Notes: generated by a model from the sequence alone, not told the origin. A stretch of DNA of 64,000 nucleotides from Oscheius tipulae (GCA_037178975.1 JASJZH010000004.1:8680001-8744000); one strand, 5' to 3'; positions 13,101 to 24,130 are shown, counted from the first letter of the stretch. Numbers and translations are program-made.

Positions 13101-14489
13101 CCAGTCAGGGAGAAAAAGGGCCAACGAAAATATAGTAGTGCCGACTGACCTTTTCGCTATCTCTCATATTTGAGTCTCCCTGTTTCTCTGTTTATTTCAC
13201 TTACAGACCCTCAGCAAACTACTAGTATTTCAGTCACACTGCTCCCTTGCTTATCTCTTGCTTCATTTGTGTGTGTCTTTCTCTGAATCGATCAAGGTTT
13301 CACTTGGCAAGCTGCCATTTCCCACCCAGTTGTTTGCCGCTTCTCTTTTTGTCGTCTCTTGCCGCCCGGGTCATTATTCCTTGTTGCAAGCTCCTCGCCC
13401 AGTGTAAAAACCCGCAAACTGCTCTTTTTCTCTTGTTGTCACTCATCAAAATCGTTTGTAGACTTCTTATCGTCGACAACTTTGTTCCTCCGGCTCTTCG
13501 GGAGAAGATCAAGGAGAGGGCGAGTTGGTCCGAGGACGACTCCAATTGGTCCCTTCCCGGAGCGCGTCCCCTCTCGGCTGAGAAACCTCAGACGACGGAA
13601 AACGTCCTTATTGGTGAGGAAGCATCGAAAACAAGTTCACACATTATTTATTCAGGTGGCGACGATCAAGCTGTATTGACACGGTCGATTGGTGCCGATT
13701 CCGGTGTCAGTTTCTCAGAGCCGGGCACGTCAAAATCCGAGATTTTTGAGAAACGACCGGTAGGTTTCGATTTTTCAGCCCTCATTGGATATGTATAGAT
13801 ATGAGTGTTGAATTTTGAAGCATTCTTACGCCCTAGCTTTGGCAATTGTGAATGGATATAAATAATAAAAATTAGGAGTGCGCTCATGTGCTTCTCTTTC
13901 ACTTTTCGAACCCGCATCACATTGGCATATTCCAGATTTCAAATCCGGGCTTACGTCGACCAGTTTCGGTCTATGAAAGAGATCTAGTCGCTCGGGCGAA
14001 AAGAGGACTCAGCAGGATGGCCAAGCCGTCGTTGAATGGTTTGTTACACATACAGTTGTCTAAATCGTACACCTTAGGGTACCATCCAGTTCAGCCGATT
14101 CTGAATGAGGATATTCTTCGCTTCTGCGGAGAAAATGTGCTCATTTTTTCGGGCCTGGAAAGGTTACAGAGCAATGTGAAGGACTATGACTCTGCTAATG
14201 TAAGAATTTCATTGATTCTCTCAAAGTTTCGAGTTTTTTAGGTTTCCATATCATCCATAACCAAGGAGAAAGATATCACAATTGATGCTAGACAGACTCC
14301 GTCAATGCAGTCGCGCCTTCGATCACCGTCAGTTGGGTCAACTAGGTATTTTCCCTACTTTCTCATTTGTACGCAAAAACTTTCAGATCTCGATCAAAAA
14401 ACGAGCTCGCCCGCAACGCGCTTGGCTCCCTGAGCGGCCAATCTTCGGCCAATATCTATCCAAAAGCGCGTGGTCTCGTCGGAAAATAG
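10151..14489 (+). CDS. klp-11: Kinesin-II motor subunit, KIF3B/KLP-11 orthologue
   Basis: Fifteen exons: 10151-10266, 10309-10413, 10678-10802, 10844-11025, 11177-11274, 11320-11615, 11653-11877, 11954-12378, 12481-12578, 13462-13613, 13656-13759, 13936-14038, 14078-14199, 14242-14345, 14387-14489. Every phase agrees; the product is 785 aa. The N-terminal motor has the P-loop [13 protein letters not shown], switch [12 protein letters not shown] and switch [10 protein letters not shown]. The neck segment [19 protein letters not shown] with REFQEEI points to KIF3B rather than KIF3A. A long coiled coil follows (about residues 385-560). The tail ends [10 protein letters not shown], like the KIF3B terminus. 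The ATG follows tttccag at 10141-10147. In worms KLP-11 pairs with KLP-20 and KAP-1 to drive anterograde intraflagellar transport with OSM-3. Intron 9 (12579-13461) is the longest and holds a CT microsatellite at about 12920-12940. Confidence 0.95.
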
Positions 14490-14587
14490 GAAAGAAGTCA
14501 TCCATAAAGCTCAAGCCAAATCATCTTATTCTACCACTCCCTACTACATTTGTCCTTCAAGAAAATTCTCTTCCTGATCCTGTCCTG

Positions 14588-14597
14588 GCTTTCAGAC
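14588..14597 (+). promoter_or_regulatory. Probable trans-splice (SL2-type) acceptor between two operon genes
   Basis: The sequence ggctttcag ends at 14595, about 106 nt after the klp-11 stop, and is preceded by pyrimidine-rich sequence. Spacing near 100 nt between same-strand genes with a TTTCAG site is the usual arrangement in Caenorhabditis operons, where the downstream mRNA receives SL2. SL2 use itself is inferred. Confidence 0.5.
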
Positions 14598-14672
14598 ATG
14601 CTGTTCTGGTGAGTTTTCACTTAGAAACACAGAGAGATAGTGACAGAAACTGTTTCTAACACTCTAGTTATA

Positions 14673-15990
14673 GCCAAAATTCTCCTGTTCCTCTTCCGAA
14701 ACATCCGATTCTGAAGGCATTTGTGCCGACTTCTCCAGTCGTGACCGTCAATCGGACATCGACGAGGACATCTGGACAGACCATCTTGCCTCCAGGTATC
14801 CAGCAATTCAAAATCTGGATAGTTCTGTGGACTTTGGCGAATATCTCCTCTTCGAAAGGTAATCCAAATCTATTTTGTTCCACATGCTGTTTTCAGGAGA
14901 GCATTTTCGGTGCCTAGAAGTGTCCACAAAAGTTCAATGTTGAACTCTAGCTATCAGAGCCCTCGGTTAAGCCGAATTCCTGTGTCTAGCCGGTCAATGA
15001 GCCAGAGTTTTTCCCTCTCCAACAGTATGATCCGTTCGACTAACAAGAAGATCACCAGGGCTACTCAAAGTCTTACTGAGGCTATGAATGGCTCGAGGGA
15101 ACAGCTCTGTGAGCCTTGTGCCGATGTCAAGAACGAAGCAAAACTCTCCTTGGCCAGAAGTAGAGCTCGTTCACTACAGAAACAACGACTGGATGACAGG
15201 TGATTAGTTTTTCAATATTGTTGAAGTTCTCTTTGTTTAGATGGCTTCTGGGGCCAGGTGACATGTCAAGATCATTGTCAGCTTCGTTCCGAGCACCATC
15301 TCCAAGTAGACGTATCCTTTCAAGACCGAGGATCAGCAGAACTGCTGAGGAAATCCAGGCAGAGAGGTCTACAATGTGGCTGTCGAAGCTGAGAACGGAG
15401 ATAGAGGATTTTGTAGATGGTGAGCACGAGATCTTTTATATTTACTAGCCATATAGCCTCTTTTTATGCGATTGTTTACAGAAAAGTCTCGACGATCTCC
15501 AGACTCTGATAGTCTTGATGAAACCACTGTTACAATCTCCGATGCTCACAAGATGCTCACAAAGAAAAACCTTAAAATCAATGAATTCGGTGAGATCATC
15601 CTTTTTAACTTCATCAATGCATTAACTTCTAGGCGGAACCCCTCCTCTCTCGATGGAACGACTGATACGTTGGTACCGTTTGACCCGGTCCAATTGCCTT
15701 ATCTGTCGAAACAGTCAGCGTTTACGTCGACTCACAAAACGGAGCATAAAATGTGATTTGAGGTGGGTCCCAGCATTTTCTTGGCTAAAGAATGTACTTA
15801 CAGCAGATCGAAGGTGGAGAAGCCCGGAGTTGTGAGGAGAAGTCAGTGCAAATGCGAAGAAAACACCAAGAACAGCAGCATAGTACAAATCAGTAGTCCA
15901 AACTCCCATGAGATTTTCTATTCTTACAACCTCGCCGTACTTTTTGCGGCAATCGCATTCTTTTTCCGAATGATACTCATTCTTTTTTGA
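14673..15990 (+). CDS. Orphan Ser/Arg-rich protein with C-terminal membrane anchor, downstream of klp-11
   Basis: Supported exons: about 14673-14858, 14897-15199, 15241-15419, 15482-15589, 15633-15762, 15804-15990, all in matching phase. I recognise no family. The N-terminal part is acidic and Ser-rich (SCSSSETSDSEG), then come basic Ser/Arg segments (SYQSPRLSRIPVSSRSMSQS). A short acidic block SPDSDSLDET and a Cys/Arg patch follow. The last 25 residues are hydrophobic and end in FFFRMILILF, so the protein should be tail-anchored. The start is unresolved: ATG 14598 follows the acceptor but its exon (14598-14608) is out of frame with the long frame used here, while the in-frame alternative (donor at 14609) has no ATG after the klp-11 stop. 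Its position only about 110 nt behind klp-11 suggests a shared primary transcript. Confidence 0.65.
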
Positions 15991-16095
15991 TGATTTGGCA
16001 TGAGATTTTCAATTTTTCCCTAATGAGATACGTGAGTGTTGTTGCGGGCCATTTTCTGTTTTTTTTTCCTGTCAATATTCTAGTCTTCCATGTGA

Positions 16096-16101
16096 AATAA
16101 A
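16096..16101 (+). terminator. Poly(A) signal AATAAA after the klp-11-linked orphan
   Basis: A canonical aataaa lies 106 nt after the stop at 15988-15990, in the sense of the klp-11 transcription unit. No canonical signal was found between klp-11 and the orphan. Confidence 0.5.
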
Positions 16102-16140
16102 AAAGTTAGACTTTATTAAACGAAAGTAAACACCGTCAAG

Positions 16141-16511
16141 AAGCGGTCCGGAGCATGTGGTCCAGAAAATATGCATCCATTAGTGAAATTACTGAATTTG
16201 TAGCTGATTCAAAAGAAAAATAGATAATACTTTATCGTTGGTCCAAACATTTTATGACCTCTCGATCAATTCCCACATACAATTACTCAATTTTTCGCAA
16301 GTTTGTTTATCACACTCAAGTGCACAAAATGCTAAAAAAAATTAAAACTTCTGAGAAAAATTCGAACGTAATGGAAGACGTGAATACTCATAAACGTACA
16401 AGCGGACCGGACCAAAGGAAAGGGTCACCAGACCATCTCGGCATTTGACGCTCAGAGAGTCATTTAACAGCCAAGCAAACTCCCCTCCAGGAAGCGGTCC
16501 GGAGTATATGG
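16141..16511 (-). repeat. Dispersed repeat family R1: two direct end blocks
   Basis: The block agcggtccggag occurs in the same orientation at 16142 and 16494, about 350 bp apart. Inside the second block, 16400-16511 read in reverse gives the ccgagatggt...tggtga element also seen at 1693-1790 and 5029-5145. The two blocks may be two adjacent truncated copies rather than ends of one element. Confidence 0.45.
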
Positions 16512-16902
16512 TTGAATAAGAGATGTCTGTCATGTGCCAGTTTAGTCATTGCGAATTCTCTCATTATTGTCACTACTGTCAGTTTTAACCACGTACAACA
16601 CCTTGACTCTTCTTTTTTTCAATTTCTGCAAGGCATTATACTGTTTGAATCGTTCGATTAGAGAGATTTTGACTATTTCTATGTTCAATTACGAGAAAGT
16701 CCATTGAGATCACAGGACAATATGGTTACAGGTGAGTTCTCTAAATCTCAAGTGGAAAAGTAAGCAGGGGACCAGTGGGAATAGCAAAGTAACCGGTATT
16801 CAACATAAAACAGGTTGGGGAAGTAGCACCAAATCAAGTGATAACAAATGATCAAAAGTAAGAAACGTTAAAACGTAAAAGAGGGAACCCAATTGGACCA
16901 GC

Positions 16903-18512
16903 CTACGTTGTCTCTTTGGAGAACCTCGCCTTCACCTTGGCTACGATAAAAAGAACACTCATAGCTACCAGAATAAAGCATCCTGTGATCATGTAAAGAG
17001 TAGGTAGGAAAAAATTCCTTGGCCCAATCCAGCTCGGATTGGCTATTACGAAACTCTTCTTGATCTTGTAGTGAATCACGTTATAGTCTGAAAACTATGT
17101 GTATAAGAAATATGTAGCAACTCACTGTAATTGATAAGCAAAGTATAGCTTCCTTTTGGAAGCACTGCCTTATTGTCACCATCGTTGAACGGATCATGCT
17201 GAAACCGTGCCATGACTAGGAAATAGTTAGCTCTACATTTTTGTCGAGACTCCTATACGGCTTTCTGAAGTTGGGAAGTGCTGCAGTCTTCATCCAGACT
17301 TGGAAATCGATGTTGTTCAGGGCCCAACCAATGTCGAGGTCGTCTTCACTAGCGTTGAAAACTCCCAGTTCACAGATAGATGACTGCCAGTTAGGAGGCT
17401 TTGTGGTTTTCTGAAAATGCCACCAGGAAGGTTAAGCTGATACTGTTTTAAGATGATACATACACCTTACGAAACATTGGCACAAATCATACTTGAAGTG
17501 TACTTGGTACGTAGCGTTAAATAGTAAGACTGAAGTATGCTTACCCTAAACTGGTCACACATTGCACCAGGATACTTCTGTCGAATTGGATTGTCATCAG
17601 GATAATCGTGTGGATTTCTGAACTTCTTGATTCTTTCCACATGAGCCATGATTCCATCCACTGTAAAAGGAACCGGGATGCTTGTTCCGTCCGGTTGATG
17701 ATAAGTTAGTTCGAATGAATCTATACACACAATATTTGAAACAAGAAAGTTTGTTCCCTACCGTTGAACATTGAGTTAGCGATTGTTCCGCATGGGACAA
17801 TTGGAATCGCACGGCTTTCGTTGTATTCTTTTTGCTTGCAAGTCGTGTTCACATCCAGAACGTATCCTTCGGCTGCCACACAATCGTATGGGTCACACTG
17901 ATCGGTTTCGAAAAGATCACCAAGCAGTTGGAGATCATTTCTTGAAGTAGAGTATGTTCGAAAGTTCTGATAGAAACCGTCCAATTGGTAGTAGAATTTT
18001 ACGTCACCCTGAAAGTATAATTTCTTTCAATCGACTTCAGAAATGTTTCAGCACCCAGTTTAACCTTTGTGAAAACACTAATACAGAAATGATAGTTACC
18101 TTAAAATCCTCTGTAATTGTAAGATCAATGGAACATGTTGGCTTCGCATTAACTTGAGCCAGAAACTCCGCTTTGGTCCCATTTTTTGTTAAGCAATCTG
18201 TGTAGTCGTATACAAACTGTTTTGCTGAAAATCCTTGTGAACCAAACCAGAAATGCTTACATTTATCAGCTTCAAACCATAGCAGAAGTCCTAATCCAAA
18301 AATGATTAATCCTAGACACATGACGTATTTGAAAGCTGCTTGAATAGTTAGTACAGGTCGTTGAGCAGAGAGTTTTTGTTGTCTCCATGTTGAATCTGGA
18401 AGTTTTGTCGATAGTAAACGTATCGATAAAAACATTTTTTTTTACCTTTTGGCTGGTTCTTGGCCCTCCGGTGCCTTGGCAAATTTGGAATCTCCGGGAC
18501 TTCCATTTTCAT
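16903..18512 (-). CDS. CDC50/TMEM30 family protein, P4-ATPase flippase subunit (CHAT-like)
   Basis: Eight exons on the minus strand: 18512-18446, 18395-18261, 18224-18100, 18008-17762, 17720-17545, 17410-17237, 17198-17126, 17087-16903; 393 aa, all phases agree. Two membrane helices (near residues 40-62 and 355-378) flank a large glycosylated loop. Family motifs are the DYTDC segment, KFYYQL..FYQNFRTY, PCGTIANSMFND, KKFRNP, QVWMKTAALPNFRKPYR and the final NPSWIGPRNFF before helix 2. CDC50 proteins bind type IV P-ATPases, help them leave the endoplasmic reticulum and are needed for aminophospholipid flipping. The start ATG at 18512 follows an atatttcag acceptor. An upstream in-frame ATG at 18647 would add a hydrophobic stretch unlike the family. 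Intron 2 (18260-18225) is 36 nt, in frame and stop-free, so annotation software may miss it. Confidence 0.88.
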
Positions 18513-20224
18513 CTGTCTTTCATAAATACGAAAAAATAGCTGAAATATATTGTTTGAACATAAAGTCAAAGAAAAAAAGAAAAAAGCGGCGAATGCAAAC
18601 GGCATAATCAAAAACCACAACTGTTGGCGGGAGTCTGAATCAGCCATGACAAAAATTGCACCACAAAAAGGGCCAGAAACGGAAAGCGAAACGTCATAAA
18701 ACGCCTGTAAGGAGAAATTGTCACGGGGTGGATCCCAACACTAGCTGGTCTAAGACAACAAGATAAGAAAAGGGTCATACTCGTCTTAATAAACAAACAG
18801 GAGAATGATTTTTTCCGATGACATAAGAAGAAAAGGTTTTAATCAGTAGAGAGCTCCAGTTCTTCTGCCAAGGACCATCGATCGAACAGGGGGAGACGAA
18901 GAAAAGTCAACATTGGGCGGAAACTGCTGCTCTGACGAGATGTACCGACGGCACAGAGCACATGGCGGGCACGAACCTGAAGATAGTTTTGTGGTTTGAT
19001 GCTTGCTAAGACGAACAGGGAAAACTGGTTGAGTTGGGTGCTTTTTTCACATTCAGAACTAAAAAAAAGAAAAGTTTTTCTAATCTCGTTTAATCGTTTT
19101 TTCGATTTAGCCGATCGTGTAAGATCATCAAGTTTCTCATTGAAAGAGATAATAGAATGTTGCAAATTTGTACAGTCGGTCGCTGCACGACCAACGGAGT
19201 GGATGGTGCTCCTGAATTTGTTGCTCTCCTCCCGTGCAAGTACAAACTACATCGAAGGTATATATAACAATTTCTCCACTACATTGGATATTTCCCTTCG
19301 ATCACATTCGCATAGTAAGTTGTAATGCCGACTGCTTTAGTTTGAGCACAATAGTGCCTCGTCAAACAAACTTTTGGAGTCTCAAGCTCCAAATATCTAA
19401 TTTTTTTGATTTCGAGCTGGAAGAATGCTTATCATGGTCTTGTATGCAGGAAGTGAGAGGTACCAGTGTTTTGGGTGATGTTCGGATATGCAGAAAATCT
19501 TTAGTTTGAAACTGGTAAGTGGCAAATGCTCATCTGAAATGACTGATTCATTATAACTGCAACGGCAGTGTGAGCATCTTAAACACACTTCTAGTTGACT
19601 ATGCTGCTGAAGTCAAAGAGGTAGTATTGTGCGTATCTCTTGGTGACGAAAAGTTTGAACAAGATAACTATTATATCTCCGCTTTCCTCAGAGGTCGAAA
19701 AGTTGATAACGTCAAAAAAAACGCCACAAAGACTTTGTTCGTGTGCCGTTGTACTCTTCATCCGATTATGAGAGTTGCGATTTGGGATACATAAAACTCT
19801 GGGTCATTGTGGTCAAGACGAATGATGTGTACTATGTGACAATAGACGACGGAGCCACTTTCAAGAAATAATAGTAGTTCGTCATTTTGAGGTATCCTTG
19901 AAATCTTTTTCGAGTTGTGAAAGGGAGTTTTTCAAGATCGGATCCTATCAAGGAACTTACAGACAAAAAAGAACTGAGAAAAGTATGGAGAGAAGCAACG
20001 AGTTGTACATCAATATGAGATAAAGTGCTAAATAAATAAACTACATTTAACAATTGCTTTGCAACAGCGTTAGTGTCTACATAAATTTGACAGTTATTTA
20101 GTTGAAAATTGAGAATTCGTGCGTCAATATAAATAAACCAAAATACACAATCGGAATTACGCAAATTGTACAACTTCAAGGAACTGCGGTTTATGGCTAG
20201 TTTGAAGCAAAAGCAACTGCCTTG
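18513..20224. other. Intergenic region, no supported gene
   Basis: A 108-codon minus-strand frame at 18839-19165 has a charged, plausibly helical start (KLDDLTRSAKSKKRLNEIRK). It shows no domain and no clear splice partners. A 74-codon plus frame at 19570-19794 is equally unassigned. Confidence 0.4.
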
Positions 20225-20852
20225 CAGCCAAATACTCGGCTATTGGAGCAATATTAGTCCATAAAATAGACTTCCTTCTTCCATCCGATCATATTTTGAA
20301 CAAAACGTGGTTCCGTGTAGCAGTCTACGAGATTTTATATCCAGTAATTGTCGTTGGAGCGATTCCTACAGTTTACTCTATTACGAGACAGGATATGGTT
20401 GTCGTGAAACAAAAGTTATTCGCAAGGCCTCCTGACATCCTTAATGCTAACGCTGTCTGCCGCCACCTAGGATTGTAAAAATCCGGCATCCTTTGTTGCT
20501 GTGTAGGTCTCGTTGCTGTTATTTAAATCTACACATTTTTGTTACTCTCTACTCCTGAATAACTATCTACAAAATACTAAAGTATAACCTTTCGCATATG
20601 TCAAGAACGGCCAGAAAACAGCAAATAGAAATCATGACGGCACTGGGCAGCATGACTATATCTGTCGGCTCTATATTCATTTTGTTCGTAGGTATAATCT
20701 TTGTATTGATGGTCACGGAAAGCTGGAGAGCCGACCTTTACAACTATGCTTTATTTTACCAGGCTATAGGAATACTACCGACTATTATCTCCTTCATTTG
20801 TACATATCGCCCATATAGAGAAGTTATTTTCAACGGATTAAGAAGAATATAG
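20225..20852 (+). pseudogene. Serpentine receptor (srg/srv-like) fragment, damaged
   Basis: From the ccttgcag acceptor near 20224 a frame reads AKYSAIGAILVHKIDFLLP, then a membrane segment ending in VVGAIPTVYS and an extracellular PPDILNANAV segment. A second frame, from 20598, encodes two more helices and ends TYRPYREVIFNGLRRI, a typical serpentine C-terminus. Between them (20478-20597) the sequence is hydrophobic only with stops and frame changes. The first four helices are not found upstream. It looks like the C-terminal half of a nematode 7TM receptor that is no longer intact. The subfamily is uncertain. Confidence 0.4.
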
Positions 20853-21057
20853 CTTCTGTACTTCTCCGGCTACTTCTCAAACCGCAGTTCTCGCTTATCC
20901 GAAGTGAACAACGTCCAACGCTAGAGGATCTTAGAAAAGAAAAGATCAATGCCTACAGGTAAAAATGAGAGTAGGACTAACATCATGTGGCTGAAATGGC
21001 CAAGAGCTGAACTAGAAATAGTAACAATAAGTTCGGTCTGGAAGCCCAGCTTGCATA

Positions 21058-22341
21058 CAGGGTGGCCCATAATTACGTTGACAAGGTAAAAGTTCTGTGA
21101 AAACAAAAATAGAGCAGAACAAGAAAATCGATCATAAAGGTTTTATTCTTAACAAAAAACTGAACATAATTGTACGTTAAAGTTCAAAGATATCTCCGTC
21201 AGCATCGACATAGGCCTTGAGACGTTTGGGGAAGGCGTCGACGGTGGCACGCAGGTAGTCATCATCGAGCTCACTCCAGGCCTTTTCCAGGGATTTCTTC
21301 AGCGAATCGATGTCTAGATGGGGTTTGGAGCATGCCTTGGACTCGAGAACACTCCAGACTGAGTAGTCCATAGGATTGAGGTCAGGGGATGACGATGGCC
21401 ATTGATTAAAAGAGACGATGTCGGGGAAGTTCTGCTGGCACCAGTTCTGGACGGCGTTATGCTTGTGGGCGGGCGCCCCATCTTGTTGGAAGCACCAATG
21501 TTTTTTCTTGAAGTGTTTCTTGGCCCAGGGCAAAAGTTGAGTCCTCAGCATATCGAGATAATTGTTTCCATTGACTTTGATTTCCTGGGGTACGAAGATG
21601 AGAGGCGTCTTTCCATCTGAGGTGATTCCGGCAAAGACCATCACACTTTTCGGATAACCAGTTCGCTGTACGGTCACATTTGGCTGAGAAATTGCGTAGA
21701 CTCTCTCATTTTGCTTGTTCAGAGTCTGTTCGATGGTGAACACTTTCTCATCTGCGAAGAGAATCGTCTGGTGAGCTCCATTCTTGAAACGTCTAAGCAA
21801 CTCCTTGGCACGGACCTTTCTCTTGATTTTTGCAGCAACAGGAAGAAATTGGCTTCTAGTCTGCTTGTACGCTTTCATCGCTAGACGATTCTTGACAATT
21901 CGTTGCAGCGAAGTTTGGGAAATGGACATCTCCTTTGACAGCTTGCGGATAGAGCGTGCCGGGTTGCGACGAAGACATTCACGCACGTTCTTGATAGCTG
22001 CTTTGGTTGAAACAGATATAGGTCTTCCGCGTCCGGTTCGGTCGGAATGGCTTCCCAAAGACTTGAATCTTGAAATCGTCGCCGATACAAGTTGCCTGAA
22101 TAAATTAAGCCGCCTCGAAATGACGCATGCCGGAATTCCTTCACGGTAAAGCGAGACGATTGATGCACGATGGCGCGACGGCTTTGTCATTCTGAAAGCT
22201 AGGACCTATAACGCAAAAAACAATTGGAAATATAGTTAAAAACATTATCAAACAAAAATAAAAAAGATTAAAAACACAGAACTCGAAAAAATTGCATTTC
22301 CGCGCGAGCGCGTCTTGTCAACGTAATTATGGGCCACCCTG
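21058..22341 (-). mobile_element. Complete Tc1/mariner-superfamily transposon, maT (DD37D) type
   Basis: The element is 1284 bp. Its two 28-bp terminal inverted repeats (21058-21085 and 22314-22341) are identical reverse complements beginning cagggtggcccataattacg. They are flanked by the TA target-site duplications 21056-21057 and 22342-22343. A full-length transposase frame lies inside on the minus strand. Perfect ends and an uninterrupted frame suggest recent insertion and possibly current activity. Confidence 0.97.
21177..22190 (-). CDS. maT-type transposase (DD37D)
   Basis: A single-exon frame of 337 codons. The N-terminus has paired helix-turn-helix DNA-binding regions (about residues 5-50 and 65-105) separated by the GRGRP linker motif. 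The catalytic triad is Asp147 (LFADEKVF), Asp237 (QQDGAPAHK) and Asp275 (SPDLNPMDYSVW). Thirty-seven residues separate the last two, which is the DD37D spacing of the maT group described from Caenorhabditis. The enzyme should bind the 28-bp ends and carry out cut-and-paste transposition into TA. No frameshift or stop is present. The reading direction is opposite to the neighbouring TSPO gene. Confidence 0.95.
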   Translation of the reverse strand: MTKPSRHRASIVSLYREGIPACVISRRLNLFRQLVSATISRFKSLGSHSDRTGRGRPISVSTKAAIKNVRECLRRNPARSIRKLSKEMSISQTSLQRIVKNRLAMKAYKQTRSQFLPVAAKIKRKVRAKELLRRFKNGAHQTILFADEKVFTIEQTLNKQNERVYAISQPNVTVQRTGYPKSVMVFAGITSDGKTPLIFVPQEIKVNGNNYLDMLRTQLLPWAKKHFKKKHWCFQQDGAPAHKHNAVQNWCQQNFPDIVSFNQWPSSSPDLNPMDYSVWSVLESKACSKPHLDIDSLKKSLEKAWSELDDDYLRATVDAFPKRLKAYVDADGDIFEL

Positions 22342-22692
22342 TACATCACACCACCGGACAATGTTATTATTACTGGATCATGTTTGGTAGCGAGGCATGA
22401 CTTGGTCTCAAAAGTAATAGATCATTCTTTCCGTACATTTTTCCAATATCTCTCGCAAAAATAGTCAGTTGATCTTCAGGGCAAAAACTGCGGTCGCAAC
22501 ACATTCGAGCGGGTTGTTTATCCGCCGCGTTTAACCCTCTTGTTGACGCCGGTCGGCCAGCTCGTTGTCTCTCCCCGTTGTGCCTGCTCTCTTCCCTTCA
22601 CGTGCTGTTTGTTATTTCGGCCGTTGGTCTGAACAACACTGCCCTTTATATTTTCGCTCTCCTAGGCCCCACCTTCCATCTTTCCAACTGCT

Positions 22693-24050
22693 ATGGACGC
22701 TCATCCAGTTTTACCCGACTCTGCCCCACGTCCGCCCCATCTCACTAAAGACATCATGAGCTACTGGACTGCTGAAGTAAGTTCTTATTGGGTTTGATCA
22801 ACAAAGTTTCCTATAGGATTCTAAACGTGCTCTCATATCCACCCTCATTCCTGGTGGAGCTGCTGCTGCCGCCTTCGTTCTTCTGAAGGGCGATCAGGAG
22901 ACCAAGTTGTGGTGGAACGTAAGTTTGCTTCTTTTTAATTACATTTTCTTGTAGTCCAAAACAGCAATTTACACCCCAGATTCATGCTTTGAAAATATGC
23001 CATTTTCTTGTGGAAGGCTCAAACACGTAGAATTGGCACCACTTGTTATTTGTTTACGAGAAACGCGCCTCAAAAAACGGTAAACAAGCTGCTCTGCCAG
23101 AATTATTAGTTTACAAACAGATCGATTTTAAGCACATCTATAATAGAAAGCGGTCTGTGATTTGAATTCGTTCAATTAATGTAAAAGTTCTTTTTCTTAT
23201 TTGACGACGCTCTCCAACTTGACAAAGAAAAAAGCCAAACATCTGTTCGCTAGCGGAAAACATGTGCCCCTGTTATTGTGTTTCGGCAGGATGATGTGAC
23301 TTGAGTTCTTTGTTTACCATGCGATCTTAGAGGAATGTTGATGAAAAGAATAGTTTTTGGTTGAAAGAAGTACCTTCTTGTCTGACATGTTCTCCCTAGG
23401 CGCGCTCGTATCATCTCGGCGGAGAGGAAAACATAAGGTCACAAACTCGTTCGCTAAAAAGGTTTCGGGCACACTCCTCCGGTTTATCTTTATGGTACGG
23501 GCGAGAAACTGCGAGATGGAGAGTAGGTTAGTGAGTTCCTTCGTTCTCTTTTTTCGCTCACATTCCGTGTTCAGACCCTCAGAAAGCCCGAATGGGCACC
23601 TCCCGAGGTCAAATGCTACGCGTTCATGGACATACTAGCCACAGCCCCGCTCGGATATGCCAGCTACCTTATCTACAAAGGCAGTAACTGTAAGCTTCTA
23701 TCATTTTTTGGCTACGACCCTTGGTTCTAGTGCTCAATGAGAACGACACCAATATGGCTCTCCGTCTCTACGGAGCCAACATTGCTTTGGGTCTCCTCAC
23801 CGTGCCCATTGTGAAGAACCGAAGTCTTTCCTTGGTACATTGTCATTTTTTCCCATCACGATCCAAATTTCAGCTATGGAAGAACATGCTCCTATTCCAT
23901 TTGACTGCAATTGGAACTGCTTACGCATTTTACCGACTCAACAACACTGCCGGCTACTGGATGACCCCGTATGCCATTTGGACCGGCTTCTACGCTCTCT
24001 TGACTTACGGAATTCACAAGGAGAACAAGCCTCTTGAAAAGAAATTCTAA
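22693..24050 (+). CDS. tspo-1: TspO/MBR family translocator protein (TSPO)
   Basis: Five exons: 22693-22776, 22817-22918, 23575-23689, 23731-23834, 23874-24050; 193 aa with matching phases. Five hydrophobic helices are present. The family pattern is visible in TLRKPEWAPPE, the LRLYGANIALG segment and NNTAGYWMTPYAIWTGFYAL, the conserved last-helix segment. TSPO is an outer mitochondrial membrane protein that binds porphyrins, cholesterol-like ligands and benzodiazepine-type drugs; its physiological role is debated. The N-terminus is about 25 residues longer than in vertebrate TSPO and Pro-rich (HPVLPDSAPRPPH). Intron 2 (22919-23574) is long and holds no recognisable element. The symbol assumes one-to-one orthology with the worm gene. 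Confidence 0.88.
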
Positions 24051-24130
24051 CTCGTAACATACTGGTGTAACAGCACATTTTTTGTTGTAAATTTTGCTAG
24101 AAAAACATGTGGCAACATGACGATTTTCAC

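Noticed and set aside
14598-14917. Frame PVPLPKHPILKAFVPTSPVV as the orphan's coding frame
   Set aside because: It cannot be joined in phase to the exon at 14897; the overlapping frame DIDEDIWTDHLASRY joins smoothly.
18512-18647. Upstream ATG at 18647 as the CDC50 start
   Set aside because: It would add a hydrophobic N-terminus unlike CDC50 proteins; an atatttcag acceptor lies just before the preferred ATG.
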